A stretch of DNA of 64,000 nucleotides, taken from positions 728,221-792,220 of the forward strand of contig NZ_JAEUZA010000001.1 of the NCBI RefSeq assembly GCF_016798245.1, written 5' to 3'. Made by a program: the position numbers and the translations under genes. Of this stretch, positions 28,991 through 38,160 are shown one piece after another; position 1 is the stretch's first letter, and each line of letters opens with the position of its first letter. Source of the stretch: Alkalicoccobacillus gibsonii. GTDB taxonomy: Bacteria > Bacillota > Bacilli > Bacillales > Bacillaceae_D. The notes below the pieces were generated by a model. That model searched no databases and was not told the origin of the DNA. It saw nothing but the letters and a program-made list of their open reading frames with translations.

Positions 28991-29011
28991 TATTATACTA
29001 ATTGTATAATA
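28991..29011. promoter_or_regulatory. Palindrome overlapping the rtp promoter
   Basis: TATTATAC, TAATT, GTATAATA: an 8-5-8 perfect inverted repeat 18 bases upstream of rtp. On the minus strand it contains a TATAAT box. It also contains ACTAATT, a piece of the A half of Bacillus Ter sites, but the B half (TATGTAC) is absent. An operator for autoregulation is the simplest reading. Confidence 0.5.
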
Positions 29012-29040
29012 GTGGCGAATAAAGAGATATGGTTTTCACT

Positions 29041-29077
29041 AAAAAAGCCTTCTTATACGTTCGTTCGTCAAGAAGGC
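29041..29077 (-). terminator. Intrinsic terminator of the drrAB-like operon
   Basis: On the minus strand GCCTTCTT pairs with AAGAAGGC and is followed by TTTTTT. Confidence 0.85.
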
Positions 29078-29087
29078 CCCTACTTTG

Positions 29088-29912
29088 CTATTTTTTGTTT
29101 TTGTATAAGTACATCGTTAGTGGTGCAAAGATGACTAAAATAATTGCCGATGCTAACAACACCCAGCCAATCTCTGAAGCTGCTACTGAACCATACATGC
29201 ATCCTCTTACTGCCGTCACTAATAATGAAATAGGATTCACATCTACAAATCCTTGAAGAATTTCAGGAAGTGTTTGGGGGTCAACAAACACATTACTTAC
29301 AAATGTCAATGGGAATAAAACCATCATACTAACCATCATTAGAGATTTTTCTGAACGCATAATGATCCCAAGTGTCGTCCAAATCCAAGACAAACTAAAG
29401 CAAAAGATGAGGATAAGACCTAAAGCAGCCAGAACGCCAATAAATCCTCCCTCTGGTCTAAAGCCAAGCAGTAACCCTAGAAGTATCATAATCGTTGACG
29501 CCATCAAATAGCGAACGGCATCTATAAGTAAAGCACCGACTAAAGCAGAAGGTAACCATATTGGTAATGTTCTAAAACGGTCAAACACACCTTTTCGAAT
29601 GTCATTGTTTAAGTCTACACCTGTATACATTGTGATCTGAGCAACGGTCATCACTAAAATGCCTGGTAGCAAGAACTGTAAATACTCACCTGTTGATCCA
29701 GCAATCGCTCCACCAAACAGGTAGGTGAACATTAACAGAAAGATAATCGGGAACATTGTAACATCGAACAATTGTTCTGGTACGTGTTTAATTCGTAACA
29801 AAGCTCTTGTGGAAAAAGTTAAAGACGATGAAAGCGGACTTGGATGTGGTGGCCTAACACTTGATGCAATCGCATCTTGTAGTTTTTGGTCTACATCAGA
29901 TTGTTGACTCAT
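29088..29912 (-). CDS. ABC-2 type exporter permease, DrrB-like
   Basis: A 274-residue ABC-2 membrane protein with six helices: residues about 51-70 ([20 protein letters not shown]), 80-100, 125-150, 158-182, 190-210 and 245-268. The motif [17 protein letters not shown] in the cytoplasmic coupling segment and [21 protein letters not shown] before the last loop are hallmarks of daunorubicin-type (DrrB) and ABC-2 drug exporters. It probably exports a hydrophobic compound with the ATPase encoded directly upstream, whose stop codon overlaps its start by four bases. Substrate unknown; a natural antibiotic or surfactant is typical for the family. Confidence 0.85.
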   Translation of the reverse strand: MSQQSDVDQKLQDAIASSVRPPHPSPLSSSLTFSTRALLRIKHVPEQLFDVTMFPIIFLLMFTYLFGGAIAGSTGEYLQFLLPGILVMTVAQITMYTGVDLNNDIRKGVFDRFRTLPIWLPSALVGALLIDAVRYLMASTIMILLGLLLGFRPEGGFIGVLAALGLILIFCFSLSWIWTTLGIIMRSEKSLMMVSMMVLFPLTFVSNVFVDPQTLPEILQGFVDVNPISLLVTAVRGCMYGSVAASEIGWVLLASAIILVIFAPLTMYLYKNKK

Positions 29913-30889
29913 TTACCTTCCCCCTCCTTTTCAATTGGCGCCGTTTGGCCTGTTAAGGTAAGGAAAACCTCATCTAGACTTGGTTGACCAAGAGAAAAGT
30001 CTACAAGTGAAATGCCAGCATCATTCAACCCGTTAAGCGCCTCAATCACAATGGATGAATGTGTCACCTGACAAGTGAGTGAGGTTGAATCTGATCCGAT
30101 ATGTACCGGTCCATCAATTATGGTTTCGAGCAAGGCCTTCGCTTGAGTGCTTTCCTCGCTATGACGTAAACGTAATTGCAGGGTTCCTGAACCAACAGAT
30201 GCTTTTAATTCATCACTTGTTCCCTCTGCAATAATTTTACCTTGATTAATTACTGCAATTCGATCTGCAAGCTGATCGGCTTCTTCTAAGTATTGAGTCG
30301 TTAATAGTACCGTCGTTCCGGCTTTTACTAACGCACGAACAATATCCCACACTTGATTTCGACTTCTAGGATCAAGTCCTGTCGTTGGTTCATCGAGAAA
30401 TAGGAGTTCAGGAGTCACAACGATGCTTGCAGCAATATCAATACGACGTCGCATTCCACCTGAATACTTTTTCACTTGTCTTTTAGCCGCGTCCTCCAAG
30501 CTAAATGCATGCAACAATTCATTTGCACGCTCCTTCGCTTGTTTGCGGGAAAACCCCATTAAACGTGCAATCAGTATTAGATTTTCAATCCCTGTTAAAT
30601 CTTCATCAATGGAAGCATATTGTCCAGTTAAGCTGATGCGACTTCGTACTTCAGCTGATTCTGAAGCTAGGTCATATCCAAAGATGTTCGCCTTGCCACC
30701 GTCTAAAGGTAAGAGCGTTGACAGCATACGAATGGTTGTTGTTTTACCTGCACCATTCGGACCTAAAAACCCATATACTGTTCCTTTTTTGATGGATAGA
30801 TCAACACCATCTACTGCGCGGTGATCTCCAAAAACTTTGACTAACCCTTTTGCTTCAATTGCAAAATCTGAATTTACTACATGATTCAA
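29909..30889 (-). CDS. ABC exporter ATP-binding protein, DrrA-like
   Basis: The ATPase partner of the downstream permease. Walker [16 protein letters not shown]-loop [14 protein letters not shown], signature [12 protein letters not shown], Walker [17 protein letters not shown] and H-loop [10 protein letters not shown] are in order; the C-terminal 80 residues are the DrrA-type DUF4162 domain ([15 protein letters not shown]). The frame is open to 30958, but the TTG at 30889 is chosen because GGGTGGTG lies just upstream and homologues begin close to the [13 protein letters not shown] block; this gives 326 residues. The two genes form a translationally coupled exporter operon divergent in context from the sugar importer behind it. 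Confidence 0.85.
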   Translation of the reverse strand: MNHVVNSDFAIEAKGLVKVFGDHRAVDGVDLSIKKGTVYGFLGPNGAGKTTTIRMLSTLLPLDGGKANIFGYDLASESAEVRSRISLTGQYASIDEDLTGIENLILIARLMGFSRKQAKERANELLHAFSLEDAAKRQVKKYSGGMRRRIDIAASIVVTPELLFLDEPTTGLDPRSRNQVWDIVRALVKAGTTVLLTTQYLEEADQLADRIAVINQGKIIAEGTSDELKASVGSGTLQLRLRHSEESTQAKALLETIIDGPVHIGSDSTSLTCQVTHSSIVIEALNGLNDAGISLVDFSLGQPSLDEVFLTLTGQTAPIEKEGEGK

Positions 30890-31051
30890 TGCTTTACACC
30901 ACCCTTTTGTATACGTTGAATAACCCATGTATAGGCCATTATTCTTAGTAAACCACAACTTTATTCATATTGTTGGGATTTATGTTAAAGAACATTAAAT
31001 TATTTAGGTTCTCGTAGGAGGATGATTATATAATTGCATGATCACTCATTA

Positions 31052-31098
31052 AAAAAACCACTCTAGCGCAATCATTTCTGCGGTAAGAGTGGTTTTTT
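31052..31098. terminator. Strong bidirectional terminator
   Basis: AAAAAACCACTCT and AGAGTGGTTTTTT form a 13-base-pair perfect stem around a 21-base loop, just after the stop of the sugar permease gene and upstream of the exporter operon. Confidence 0.88.
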
Positions 31099-31104
31099 AA
31101 ACCT

Positions 31105-31923
31105 CTATTCTTTTACTGCACCACTTGCTATTCCTGCAATAAAGTAACGCTGTAAGAATAAAAACATAATGAAAATTGGAAGAACAGATATGGCAGCAGC
31201 AAGCATCAATTGTCCATAATCTAGATTATCTTGACCGGCAAGAATGGATAAGACGATCGGAAGAGTGTACATGTCTTCTGTGACAATCGCGACAAGTGGC
31301 CATAAGAAATTATTCCATTGATGTGTAAAAAGGAAGATGGATACTGCACCGATTGCTGGTAGCATCATTGGTAACGAAATTTGAAAGAAAATCCGGTATT
31401 CGCCACATCCATCAATTCGTGCAGATTCAAGTAATGAATCTGGGATCGACTTCATACTTTGCCTCATTAAAAAGATGGCAAATGGATAAGCGAGCTGTGG
31501 CAAAATAATAGCACTGTATGAATTTAGAATCCCAATGTTCGCGAACAATTCAAACTGTGGAATGATTAAAGCCTGATAAGGGATCATCATGGACACAAGC
31601 AGCATCGCAAACAGTGTTTTTCGACCTCTAAATTCATATTTTGCGAAAGCGTAACCTGCCGCTGCACTAAATAGTCCCGCAACAACTGTGAATGTGACTG
31701 TTATGATGGTTGAATTCCATAATGCCTGAAAGATATCAATGTTATCAATCAGGTTGCGAAAATTTGTAGCAAGTTGATCGCCTGGAATTAAATTAGGTGG
31801 AACAGATAACAGTGACCCTGAAGAGTTGGTTGCACCGACGAGCATCCAATAAAACGGACCAAGAGTGATAAACAAACCGATAGCAATAACAAGATATTTT
31901 CCAGCTAAACCAAGTGCTCGCAT
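31105..31923 (-). CDS. Carbohydrate ABC transporter permease, MalG/LacG type
   Basis: Inner-membrane permease of a CUT1 sugar importer, 272 residues with six helices. The EAA coupling loop ESARIDGCGEYRIFFQISLPMMLP lies near residue 165-190, just before the fifth helix. The C-terminal FIAGIASGAVKE is typical of MalG-like subunits. The start ATG overlaps the preceding permease stop (TGATG). It forms an operon with the LacF-type permease and the binding protein upstream. No ATPase gene is present, so it likely uses a shared MsmX-type ATPase encoded elsewhere. Substrate unknown; oligosaccharides, possibly fucosylated, are inferred from the locus. Confidence 0.9.
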   Translation of the reverse strand: MRALGLAGKYLVIAIGLFITLGPFYWMLVGATNSSGSLLSVPPNLIPGDQLATNFRNLIDNIDIFQALWNSTIITVTFTVVAGLFSAAAGYAFAKYEFRGRKTLFAMLLVSMMIPYQALIIPQFELFANIGILNSYSAIILPQLAYPFAIFLMRQSMKSIPDSLLESARIDGCGEYRIFFQISLPMMLPAIGAVSIFLFTHQWNNFLWPLVAIVTEDMYTLPIVLSILAGQDNLDYGQLMLAAAISVLPIFIMFLFLQRYFIAGIASGAVKE

Positions 31924-32837
31924 CAATCATCACCTGCCAATTTAAATTGAATAAATGATAATACGGCGATAATTAGTACAACGACATAAGCAATGGATGA
32001 TGCGTAACCAAAGTCAAAGTACTCAAACCCGTTTTCATATAAGTACATCGTAACCGTTGTTGTTGCATTAATCGGCCCACCATCCGTTAAGTTAAAGGCT
32101 TCATCAAATAACTGGAAGGTACCAATTGTAGACATAACAAAAGCAAAGAGTAGAACAGGTTTTAGCTGAGGTAGTGTGATGGAGAAGAACTTCCTCAGTG
32201 GTGTTGCTCCATCAATGCTTGCAGCTTCGTACAAGTCTTTAGGTATAACTTGAAGTCCTGCTAGAATGATAATCATGTTGTACCCTGTCCATCTCCAAAT
32301 CGTGACAATAATGAGTGATACCTTTGCCCAGAACGGATCATTTAACCAAGGAATTCGGTCCATCCCAATTGATTGTAGGATGAAATTCAAAATTCCAAAG
32401 TCTTGATTTAAGATTAATAGAAAAATCACGGCTGCTGCTACGAGTGATGTAACAGTTGGTGTGAAGAATGCCACTCGTAACACACCTTTGAACCGGTGGA
32501 TCCCACTGTGAAGGACATTGGCCAATATAACCGCCAGCAAAATCATAATTGGAACTTGAAAGATTAATATGATAAAGGTGTTCAACAATGATTCATAAAA
32601 CAAACTATCCTGAAACAAGCGGATATAATTTTCAAATCCAGCAAATGTATTTGCCCCTTCTACATTCGTGGTAAAGCTCAGAATGAGAGAATACACAATC
32701 GGATAACCAGTGAAAAGTAAAAAAAGGATAATCGCTGGCCCTACAAAAACATAAGGTGCCAGACCCGCTTTGTTTTTAGTTGCTTTTGCTTTAGACGTCC
32801 GAGGTGCTTTTGGTTTAGGAGTGACTGTATTACTCAT
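31923..32837 (-). CDS. Carbohydrate ABC transporter permease, MalF/LacF type
   Basis: Second permease of the CUT1 importer, 304 residues with a basic N-terminal tail (TPKPKAPRTSKAKATKNK), and six helices. EAA loop EAASIDGATPLRKFFSITLPQLKP near residue 210-233. The motif LFDEAFNLTDGGPINATTTVTMYLYENGF before the last helix is characteristic of LacF/MalF-like permeases. GGAGGT lies seven bases before the ATG, which overlaps the end of the binding-protein gene by eight bases. Works as a heterodimer with the downstream MalG-type subunit. Confidence 0.9.
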   Translation of the reverse strand: MSNTVTPKPKAPRTSKAKATKNKAGLAPYVFVGPAIILFLLFTGYPIVYSLILSFTTNVEGANTFAGFENYIRLFQDSLFYESLLNTFIILIFQVPIMILLAVILANVLHSGIHRFKGVLRVAFFTPTVTSLVAAAVIFLLILNQDFGILNFILQSIGMDRIPWLNDPFWAKVSLIIVTIWRWTGYNMIIILAGLQVIPKDLYEAASIDGATPLRKFFSITLPQLKPVLLFAFVMSTIGTFQLFDEAFNLTDGGPINATTTVTMYLYENGFEYFDFGYASSIAYVVVLIIAVLSFIQFKLAGDD

Positions 32838-34128
32838 CGCTTACCTCCCGTCCGGTGGCCGCTTGCAATCGATTGGACGCTGTTTCAAGCGCTTCGTCTA
32901 TTGGGACATCCTGTAAGATAACTCGCCCAATGGCATCATTAAATGTATTTTGTGCGCGTAAGTAATCGTCTGTAAAGTTTACAACTGGTAAGTCTACTGC
33001 TTCTTCACCAAATAGTGTAAACACTTCCTGACCTCCAAAAAATGCATCACCCTCTTCAAGTTCTGAGCGATCGATCGCTTCAATTAAAGCTGGATATGCA
33101 CCATATGATAGGGCTCCATGTACTTGATTATCAACATTAACCGATGCGAATTCACCAAATAGGTAAGCCGCTTCCTTGTTTGAAGAGACAGAAGTAATGG
33201 CAAGATTTGATCCACCGTCATTTGCAGCTGTTAAGCCACCTTCTTCAAAGGCAGGTAGCTTCATGACTCGCCACAACCCTTCTTGCTCTGGCATTTGATC
33301 TTCTATAATCCCTTTCTGCCATGATCCACTAATAACTGAAGCAACCGCATCATTTTTTATAGCGGCGTTTACCTCTTCACCATTCGAAGCATATAAGAAT
33401 AAGCCCGCATCATTCATTTTTTTAAGCGTTTCCATAGAATTCAACGCTGCATATGTATTCGCTGTGATTCCGCCATCTAAATCAAAATAAAACAAATTCT
33501 GTTGTTGAAGCATGGCTCGATAGAACTGTGTATCACCAGTTAGTTGAATGCCTGTCATCAATGTTCCAGTTCGTTCTAACATCTGTTCACCTGCTTCAAT
33601 GTAATCATCCCAGGTAACAATATCATTGGCATCGATTCCAGCCTCTTCAAATAAATCCTCGCGATAAAAGACCGCCATTGGCCCCGTGTCCCTTGGAAAA
33701 GCCATCACTCCACCTTCATCATTTATAAGAGGAGAGATTTTACCTTCTACAAACTTATCTCGGTGTTCATCAAACCCCATATTAGATAAATTAACGAAGC
33801 TCTCTTGAAAATTGTCCATGTATAAATCAATTCGTTGATTTTCGACCTGGACAAGGTCAGGAAGCTGACTTTCTACCCCAGCCGCTAAACCTGTGGTTAA
33901 ACGCTGATACACTTGATCTCCACTTAATTTTAAAATGTTTACTTCGATATCAGGATACAATTTTTCAAACTCTGGAACTAAGTCAATTAAATAATCGGCT
34001 TCTAAATTCCAAGCCCAAACCGTAATTTCTCCTGATGCTTCTTCGGTTTCATTTGTATTTTCGTTGACGCTACAACCTGCAGTTAGAACTAAGACTACCG
34101 CTGCACTTAAAGGCCATTTAAGACGCAT
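32830..34128 (-). CDS. Carbohydrate ABC transporter substrate-binding lipoprotein (MalE-like family 1)
   Basis: Extracellular sugar receptor anchored by lipid. Signal peptide residues 1-18 with lipobox LTAGC (Cys19), then an Asn/Glu linker. The mature 410 residues show EITVWAWNLEADYLIDLVPEFEKLYPDIEVNIL near the start, shown here in shortened form by its EITVWAW motif, and GGVMAFPRDTGPMAVFYREDLFEEAG, typical of family-1 binding proteins. First gene of the three-gene importer operon. AGGGAGGG precedes the ATG. A cre-like site lies 43 bases upstream, consistent with carbon catabolite control. Ligand unknown. Confidence 0.9.
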   Translation of the reverse strand: MRLKWPLSAAVVLVLTAGCSVNENTNETEEASGEITVWAWNLEADYLIDLVPEFEKLYPDIEVNILKLSGDQVYQRLTTGLAAGVESQLPDLVQVENQRIDLYMDNFQESFVNLSNMGFDEHRDKFVEGKISPLINDEGGVMAFPRDTGPMAVFYREDLFEEAGIDANDIVTWDDYIEAGEQMLERTGTLMTGIQLTGDTQFYRAMLQQQNLFYFDLDGGITANTYAALNSMETLKKMNDAGLFLYASNGEEVNAAIKNDAVASVISGSWQKGIIEDQMPEQEGLWRVMKLPAFEEGGLTAANDGGSNLAITSVSSNKEAAYLFGEFASVNVDNQVHGALSYGAYPALIEAIDRSELEEGDAFFGGQEVFTLFGEEAVDLPVVNFTDDYLRAQNTFNDAIGRVILQDVPIDEALETASNRLQAATGREVSDE

Positions 34129-34170
34129 AATCTCCCTCCCTTATGATCGTGAAACGTGTTAAAATACTTT

Positions 34171-34184
34171 TGATAACGCTTCCA
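34171..34184. promoter_or_regulatory. cre-like site upstream of the sugar importer
   Basis: TGATAACGCTTCCA matches the catabolite-responsive element pattern TGNAANCGNWNNCW except for one base (T for A at position 4). It may bind CcpA or another LacI-family repressor. Confidence 0.45.
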
Positions 34185-34263
34185 TTATTAGCATATGGAT
34201 ATTCATACGTCAATTAACAACCCTTTTCAAAGTTCATATTTTAGAAAAAAGCATGTTCATTTT

Positions 34264-34302
34264 TTATAAAAAAAAGCGATTCCTCTAAGGGATAATCGCT
34301 TC
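34264..34302 (-). terminator. Intrinsic terminator of trpS
   Basis: On the minus strand GAAGCGATT pairs with AATCGCTT and is followed by TTTTTT, about 11 bases after the trpS stop. Confidence 0.85.
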
Positions 34303-34312
34303 AAAAAATGAA

Positions 34313-35299
34313 TTAAAAATAATTTATCATCAACGCTTCTCGTACTTCTTCCATCGTCTCTTTTGCGATCAACTGAGCTCGCTCTGTTCCCGCCTGAACA
34401 ATCTCTTTTGTATAGTTAGACCTTTGAAGATAGGTGTCTCTACGTTCATGCATCGGTTCAAGTAAAGTGTTAATGCTTGCTGCGATCATTGCTTTACATT
34501 CAACGCAACCTAGCATACCTTTTTGACACCCTTCATAAATGCTGCCTGATTCCTCTTTACGAAACACATTGTGATACGTATAGATAGGACAAATGTCAGG
34601 ATGTCCTGGATCTGATCTTCGGATACGTGCTGGGTCTGTTTTAGCTTTCTTTATTTGATCATATACTTCTTGTTTTGTTGAATCTAAATCAATCGTATTA
34701 CCTTTGCTCTTACTCATTTTGCTATCTCCGTCAAGTCCGATCAGTCTTGCACAATCACCTACGATTGCTTTTGGTTCATTGAACACCGGGGCATAAAGCT
34801 GATTAAACCGCCTCATGATTTTTCGTGACTGTTCCATATGAGGTAGTTGATCTTCACCTACTGGTACAACGGTTGCCTTGCAAAATGCAATATCAGCCGT
34901 TTGGCTAATCGGATACCCTAGAAAACCATAATATAAATCGCTGTATCCTTTTTCGCTTGCCTCAGCTTTTATTGTAGGGTTGTGTTTTAAAGAGTTAACT
35001 GTTACAAACATTGAAAAATAAGCTGTTAGTTCCGCAATTTCCGGTATAAGCGATTGAATAAAAATGGTCGATTGCTCTGGATCTATACCAACTGATAGAT
35101 AGTCGAGAGTTACTTGATTTACATGTGCTTTTAAGGTTTCAGGTTGTTTATAGTGAGTCGTTAGTGCATGAACATCTGCAAGCATAAAAAAGGAATCATA
35201 GGAATCTTGAAGCTCCACACGATTTTTTAAACTTCCCACGTAATGCCCAAGATGAAGCTTGCCAGTTACACGATCTCCTGTTAATAAACGTTCTTTCAT
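34313..35299 (-). CDS. trpS: Tryptophanyl-tRNA synthetase
   Basis: Charges tRNA-Trp; class I synthetase of 328 residues, the usual bacterial length. The HIGH-type motif is GKLHLGHYVGS at residues 13-23 and the KMSKS loop is DSKMSKSKGNTIDL near residue 195. A short Cys cluster (CQKGMLGCVECK, about residue 265) recalls the variant found in TrpS of the second type, which often carries cysteines there. The gene is preceded by a complete T-box leader with a UGG specifier, which both confirms specificity and predicts induction when uncharged tRNA-Trp accumulates. No second trpS is visible, so whether it is the main or an auxiliary enzyme is open. Confidence 0.94.
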   Translation of the reverse strand: MKERLLTGDRVTGKLHLGHYVGSLKNRVELQDSYDSFFMLADVHALTTHYKQPETLKAHVNQVTLDYLSVGIDPEQSTIFIQSLIPEIAELTAYFSMFVTVNSLKHNPTIKAEASEKGYSDLYYGFLGYPISQTADIAFCKATVVPVGEDQLPHMEQSRKIMRRFNQLYAPVFNEPKAIVGDCARLIGLDGDSKMSKSKGNTIDLDSTKQEVYDQIKKAKTDPARIRRSDPGHPDICPIYTYHNVFRKEESGSIYEGCQKGMLGCVECKAMIAASINTLLEPMHERRDTYLQRSNYTKEIVQAGTERAQLIAKETMEEVREALMINYF

Positions 35300-35384
35300 T
35301 ATTTTGCCTCCTCATTTTACATACATTTATCGTTCTAATTAAGTGCCACCAGCCTTCATCCAATCGCATCACCCCCTTTAAAAA

Positions 35385-35640
35385 ACGCAAAAAACCCCGT
35401 CCAAAAAAGGACGAGGTTCCCGTGGTACCACCTTTATTAATGACCATTAAGTCATCCACTTCTCGTACGGAAAAATCAGTTACTTTCGATACGATTCTAA
35501 GTGATAACGGGTTGAAACACCCGGCTACATCTACTACCAGTTCAACATAGCAACTCAGAAGCCCATTCTACACAAGGAGGAGATTGGTTTGCACCAGCCA
35601 CCAACTCTCTTCACACCTCATCTTGTGTGTACTTACTCTT
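35385..35640 (-). promoter_or_regulatory. T-box riboswitch (tRNA-Trp) before trpS
   Basis: Read on the minus strand the leader shows the Stem I parts (AGAGAGTTGGTGG, then GGTGCAAACCAATCT), a specifier loop GAATGGGCTTCTGAG in which TGG is the Trp codon, the T-box AAAGGTGGTACCACG near 35427-35434, and a terminator in which AACCTCGTCC pairs with GGACGGGGTT before TTTTTT. All parts are in canonical order. Unacylated tRNA-Trp should stabilise the antiterminator and switch trpS on. Confidence 0.95.
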
Positions 35641-35661
35641 CATCAACGTTTTTTATATAAA

Positions 35662-36381
35662 TTACTCGCTTAGATCCACATTATGATACACTTGCTGAAC
35701 ATCCTCTAAGTCCTCAAGTGCATCAATTAGTTTCTCAAATTGTTCTTTTGATTCTTCTGGAATAGCAACATCATTTTGAGCAAGCATCGTTAGCTCTGCT
35801 ACAGAAAATTCACTAACACCCGCATTTTTAAGAACCTCTTGAACTGCATGGAATTGTTCTGGCTCTGCATAGACAATCACCGTTTCATCCTCGGCGACGA
35901 TATCCTTCACATCAACATCCTCTTCCATCATCAGCTCTAATACATCATCTTCTGATTTACCTTCTATACCGATAACGGAGGCCGCATCAAACATGTAAGC
36001 AACAGATCCACTTACTCCCATGTTACCGCCGTTTTTACCAAATGCCGCACGAACATCAGATGCTGTCCGGTTTACATTGTTTGTTAATGTATCTACAATA
36101 ATCATTGAGCCGTTTGGACCAAATCCTTCATATCGAAGTTCATCGTAATTCTCATCTGAACCGCCTTTAGCTTTTTCGATCGCACGATCAATGATTGCTT
36201 TTGGTACATTATATGTTTTCGCACGCTCAAGAACGACCTTTAACGCTTGGTTTGACTCTGGGTCAGGTTCCCCTTGTTTGGCGGCTACATAGATTTCACG
36301 ACCAAATTTGGCATAAATTCGACTTGTATTCGCATCCTTTGAGGCTTTCTTTTCTTTAATATTATTCCATTTGCGTCCCAT
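35662..36381 (-). CDS. yebC: YebC/PmpR family protein
   Basis: A 239-residue member of the YebC/TACO1 family, cytoplasmic proteins reported as transcription regulators or as translation factors that help ribosomes through proline stretches. The start is clear: [26 protein letters not shown] matches the family N-terminus, so ATG 36381 is used rather than the open frame to 36420. Further motifs are [45 protein letters not shown] and the acidic C-terminal domain. It resembles Bacillus YrbC/YeeI. Single gene upstream of the T-box leader of trpS. Confidence 0.92.
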   Translation of the reverse strand: MGRKWNNIKEKKASKDANTSRIYAKFGREIYVAAKQGEPDPESNQALKVVLERAKTYNVPKAIIDRAIEKAKGGSDENYDELRYEGFGPNGSMIIVDTLTNNVNRTASDVRAAFGKNGGNMGVSGSVAYMFDAASVIGIEGKSEDDVLELMMEEDVDVKDIVAEDETVIVYAEPEQFHAVQEVLKNAGVSEFSVAELTMLAQNDVAIPEESKEQFEKLIDALEDLEDVQQVYHNVDLSE

Positions 36382-36462
36382 CTTGAACACTCGCTTTCCT
36401 TTTTCTCTCCAGTTAATCATATCCTACCTATACTTAACCTGACAAGTCGTTTGTTCCATAAG

Positions 36463-36500
36463 TAAAACGAGCGATCAAATCAACTGATTCATCGCTCGCT
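36463..36500 (-). terminator. Intrinsic terminator of the LplABC-type operon
   Basis: On the minus strand AGCGAGCGAT pairs with ATCGCTCGT, followed by TTTT; just after the binding lipoprotein gene. Confidence 0.8.
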
Positions 36501-36514
36501 CCCGAATATGCTCA

Positions 36515-38134
36515 TTAATTTACAGTTGCACGGTATTCATCGTATGCTTCTTGCATGATTTCAACATATCGATCTACTCCTAGTGATTCCAATCCACTTA
36601 GATAGCTATCCCAGTCTTTTTCAAAATCTAATTCCCCTACAATAAAACGAACAGCGCTTTGTTCAACATTCGTCTTAATATTCGTCTCAAGTGTTGCGAC
36701 TTCCTCTTGTACAATTTCATCAAACCATACACTCCAGTAAGGGAACACTTGTTCTGGCTCTGCATCTGCATAGAGGTATGTTGCCTCTTGAAGACGACGT
36801 TCATATCCTTCCTGCGTATAAATATCCTCAGCCTGTACCCACGAATCCCTAAACTCTACTGGATGATAATATTGAGCACTAGCTCCCCAGTTACTATTCG
36901 GTTCATCTTCTGGGTGTAATTCTTTAATTTGTGCTTCTACATCTTCATTAATAGCCACATCTCCGTCTTTTGCCTCCTCCCAGGATTCGCCTTCCTCACC
37001 ATACATGGAACGAAGAGAACCTTCAGTCGTAAACATATAATCAAGTAGCTGAATGGCTTTTACTTGTACGTCTTCACTTGCCTTATTTGTTATCGCAAAG
37101 GTTGCACCTTGCTCAATCGGATACTTATATGTTGAATAAGCTGCATTTGGTCCTTGTAGAGGGGCAAGTGCATCGTATTCTAAGCTATTATCATTATTTG
37201 CAAATTCATTAGGGTGCATGGATGGGCCAGCACCTAAAATAACCTCATCAGCGTTACTGCCAAGTTGTGTGTAGGCTTCAGCATTCTGAGTGAAGGCACC
37301 TGGATCAATCAGTCCTTCCTCATACAGTTCATGAATATATTCTAATCCTTGTTTCCATTCGTCAGATGTAGCAACAAAAGATACTTGATCATTGTCAACG
37401 GCTAAACGTGTCTTTGCATCGTCGTACACAAATCCATTCATTAAGAACGGAATAACGGAGTGTTGAGCAATTGAGATGGACCCACTAAATGGGATTTCAT
37501 CATTTGATCCATTCCCGTTTGGATCATCGTCTTTAAACGCTCTTAACACGTCTCTAAATTCTTCATGTGTTTTAGGTGCTTCTAGGTTTAAGTTATCAAG
37601 CCATGTACTGTTCATCCATAGCTTGTTTGGCCAGGTACAATGAAAGCACTCAATTAATTGAGGGATACCATAGATATTCCCATCCGGTGCTGTAGCGAGA
37701 GCCCGATACTCATCATCTGAATCTAACACTTGCTGCAGATTAGGGGCGTGCTCTTTAATTAAATCATTTAGTGGAAGAAGAACGCCCTGTTTCCCATACC
37801 GTAGCATGTCATTAGCGGAAAATTGATCTACCCAAGGGATTAGGAAATAGACATCAGGATAATCGCCACTTGATAGGGAAATTTGACGTCGTTCTTTAGC
37901 AGCGGATGTATCATATGAAGTCGTCTCAAATTCTAAATTAAGATCAAACTCGTCTTCAACAAATGCAGTAAACGAATTGGTATCTAGATCTCTTTCAGTG
38001 TAGTCTGGCATGAAGACTTTCATTGTTGTTTTTCCATCAACAGTTTCCTCTGATACATCTTCGTTTGAACTACATGCAGTAAAAATGAAAACACATAGTG
38101 ATAATAGTAAAATTTTAGACCAATTACGTTTCAA
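36515..38134 (-). CDS. Sugar-binding lipoprotein, LplA type
   Basis: A 539-residue extracellular receptor of the large LplA/YtcQ class. Signal peptide with lipobox FTACS (Cys21), then an acidic linker; the mature part contains FVEDEFDLNLEFETTSYD, SGDYPDVYFLIPWVDQFSANDM and YGIPQLIECFHCTWPNKLWMNSTWLDNLN, the pattern of this family, which serves complex polysaccharide importers (for example rhamnogalacturonan or glycan fragments). Start is TTG at 38134, seven to eight bases after GAGGGGGAA. Last gene of the importer operon with two permeases upstream. Given the adjacent fucosidase, fucose-containing oligosaccharides are the inferred ligand. Confidence 0.88.
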   Translation of the reverse strand: MKRNWSKILLLSLCVFIFTACSSNEDVSEETVDGKTTMKVFMPDYTERDLDTNSFTAFVEDEFDLNLEFETTSYDTSAAKERRQISLSSGDYPDVYFLIPWVDQFSANDMLRYGKQGVLLPLNDLIKEHAPNLQQVLDSDDEYRALATAPDGNIYGIPQLIECFHCTWPNKLWMNSTWLDNLNLEAPKTHEEFRDVLRAFKDDDPNGNGSNDEIPFSGSISIAQHSVIPFLMNGFVYDDAKTRLAVDNDQVSFVATSDEWKQGLEYIHELYEEGLIDPGAFTQNAEAYTQLGSNADEVILGAGPSMHPNEFANNDNSLEYDALAPLQGPNAAYSTYKYPIEQGATFAITNKASEDVQVKAIQLLDYMFTTEGSLRSMYGEEGESWEEAKDGDVAINEDVEAQIKELHPEDEPNSNWGASAQYYHPVEFRDSWVQAEDIYTQEGYERRLQEATYLYADAEPEQVFPYWSVWFDEIVQEEVATLETNIKTNVEQSAVRFIVGELDFEKDWDSYLSGLESLGVDRYVEIMQEAYDEYRATVN

Positions 38135-38160
38135 AACGATTCCCCCTCAATTTGACTATT

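Noticed and set aside
38118-38131. cre-like site at the start of the LplA-type lipoprotein gene
   Set aside because: TTTTGAAACG at the ribosome binding site and start codon covers only half of the consensus and is explained by coding sequence.
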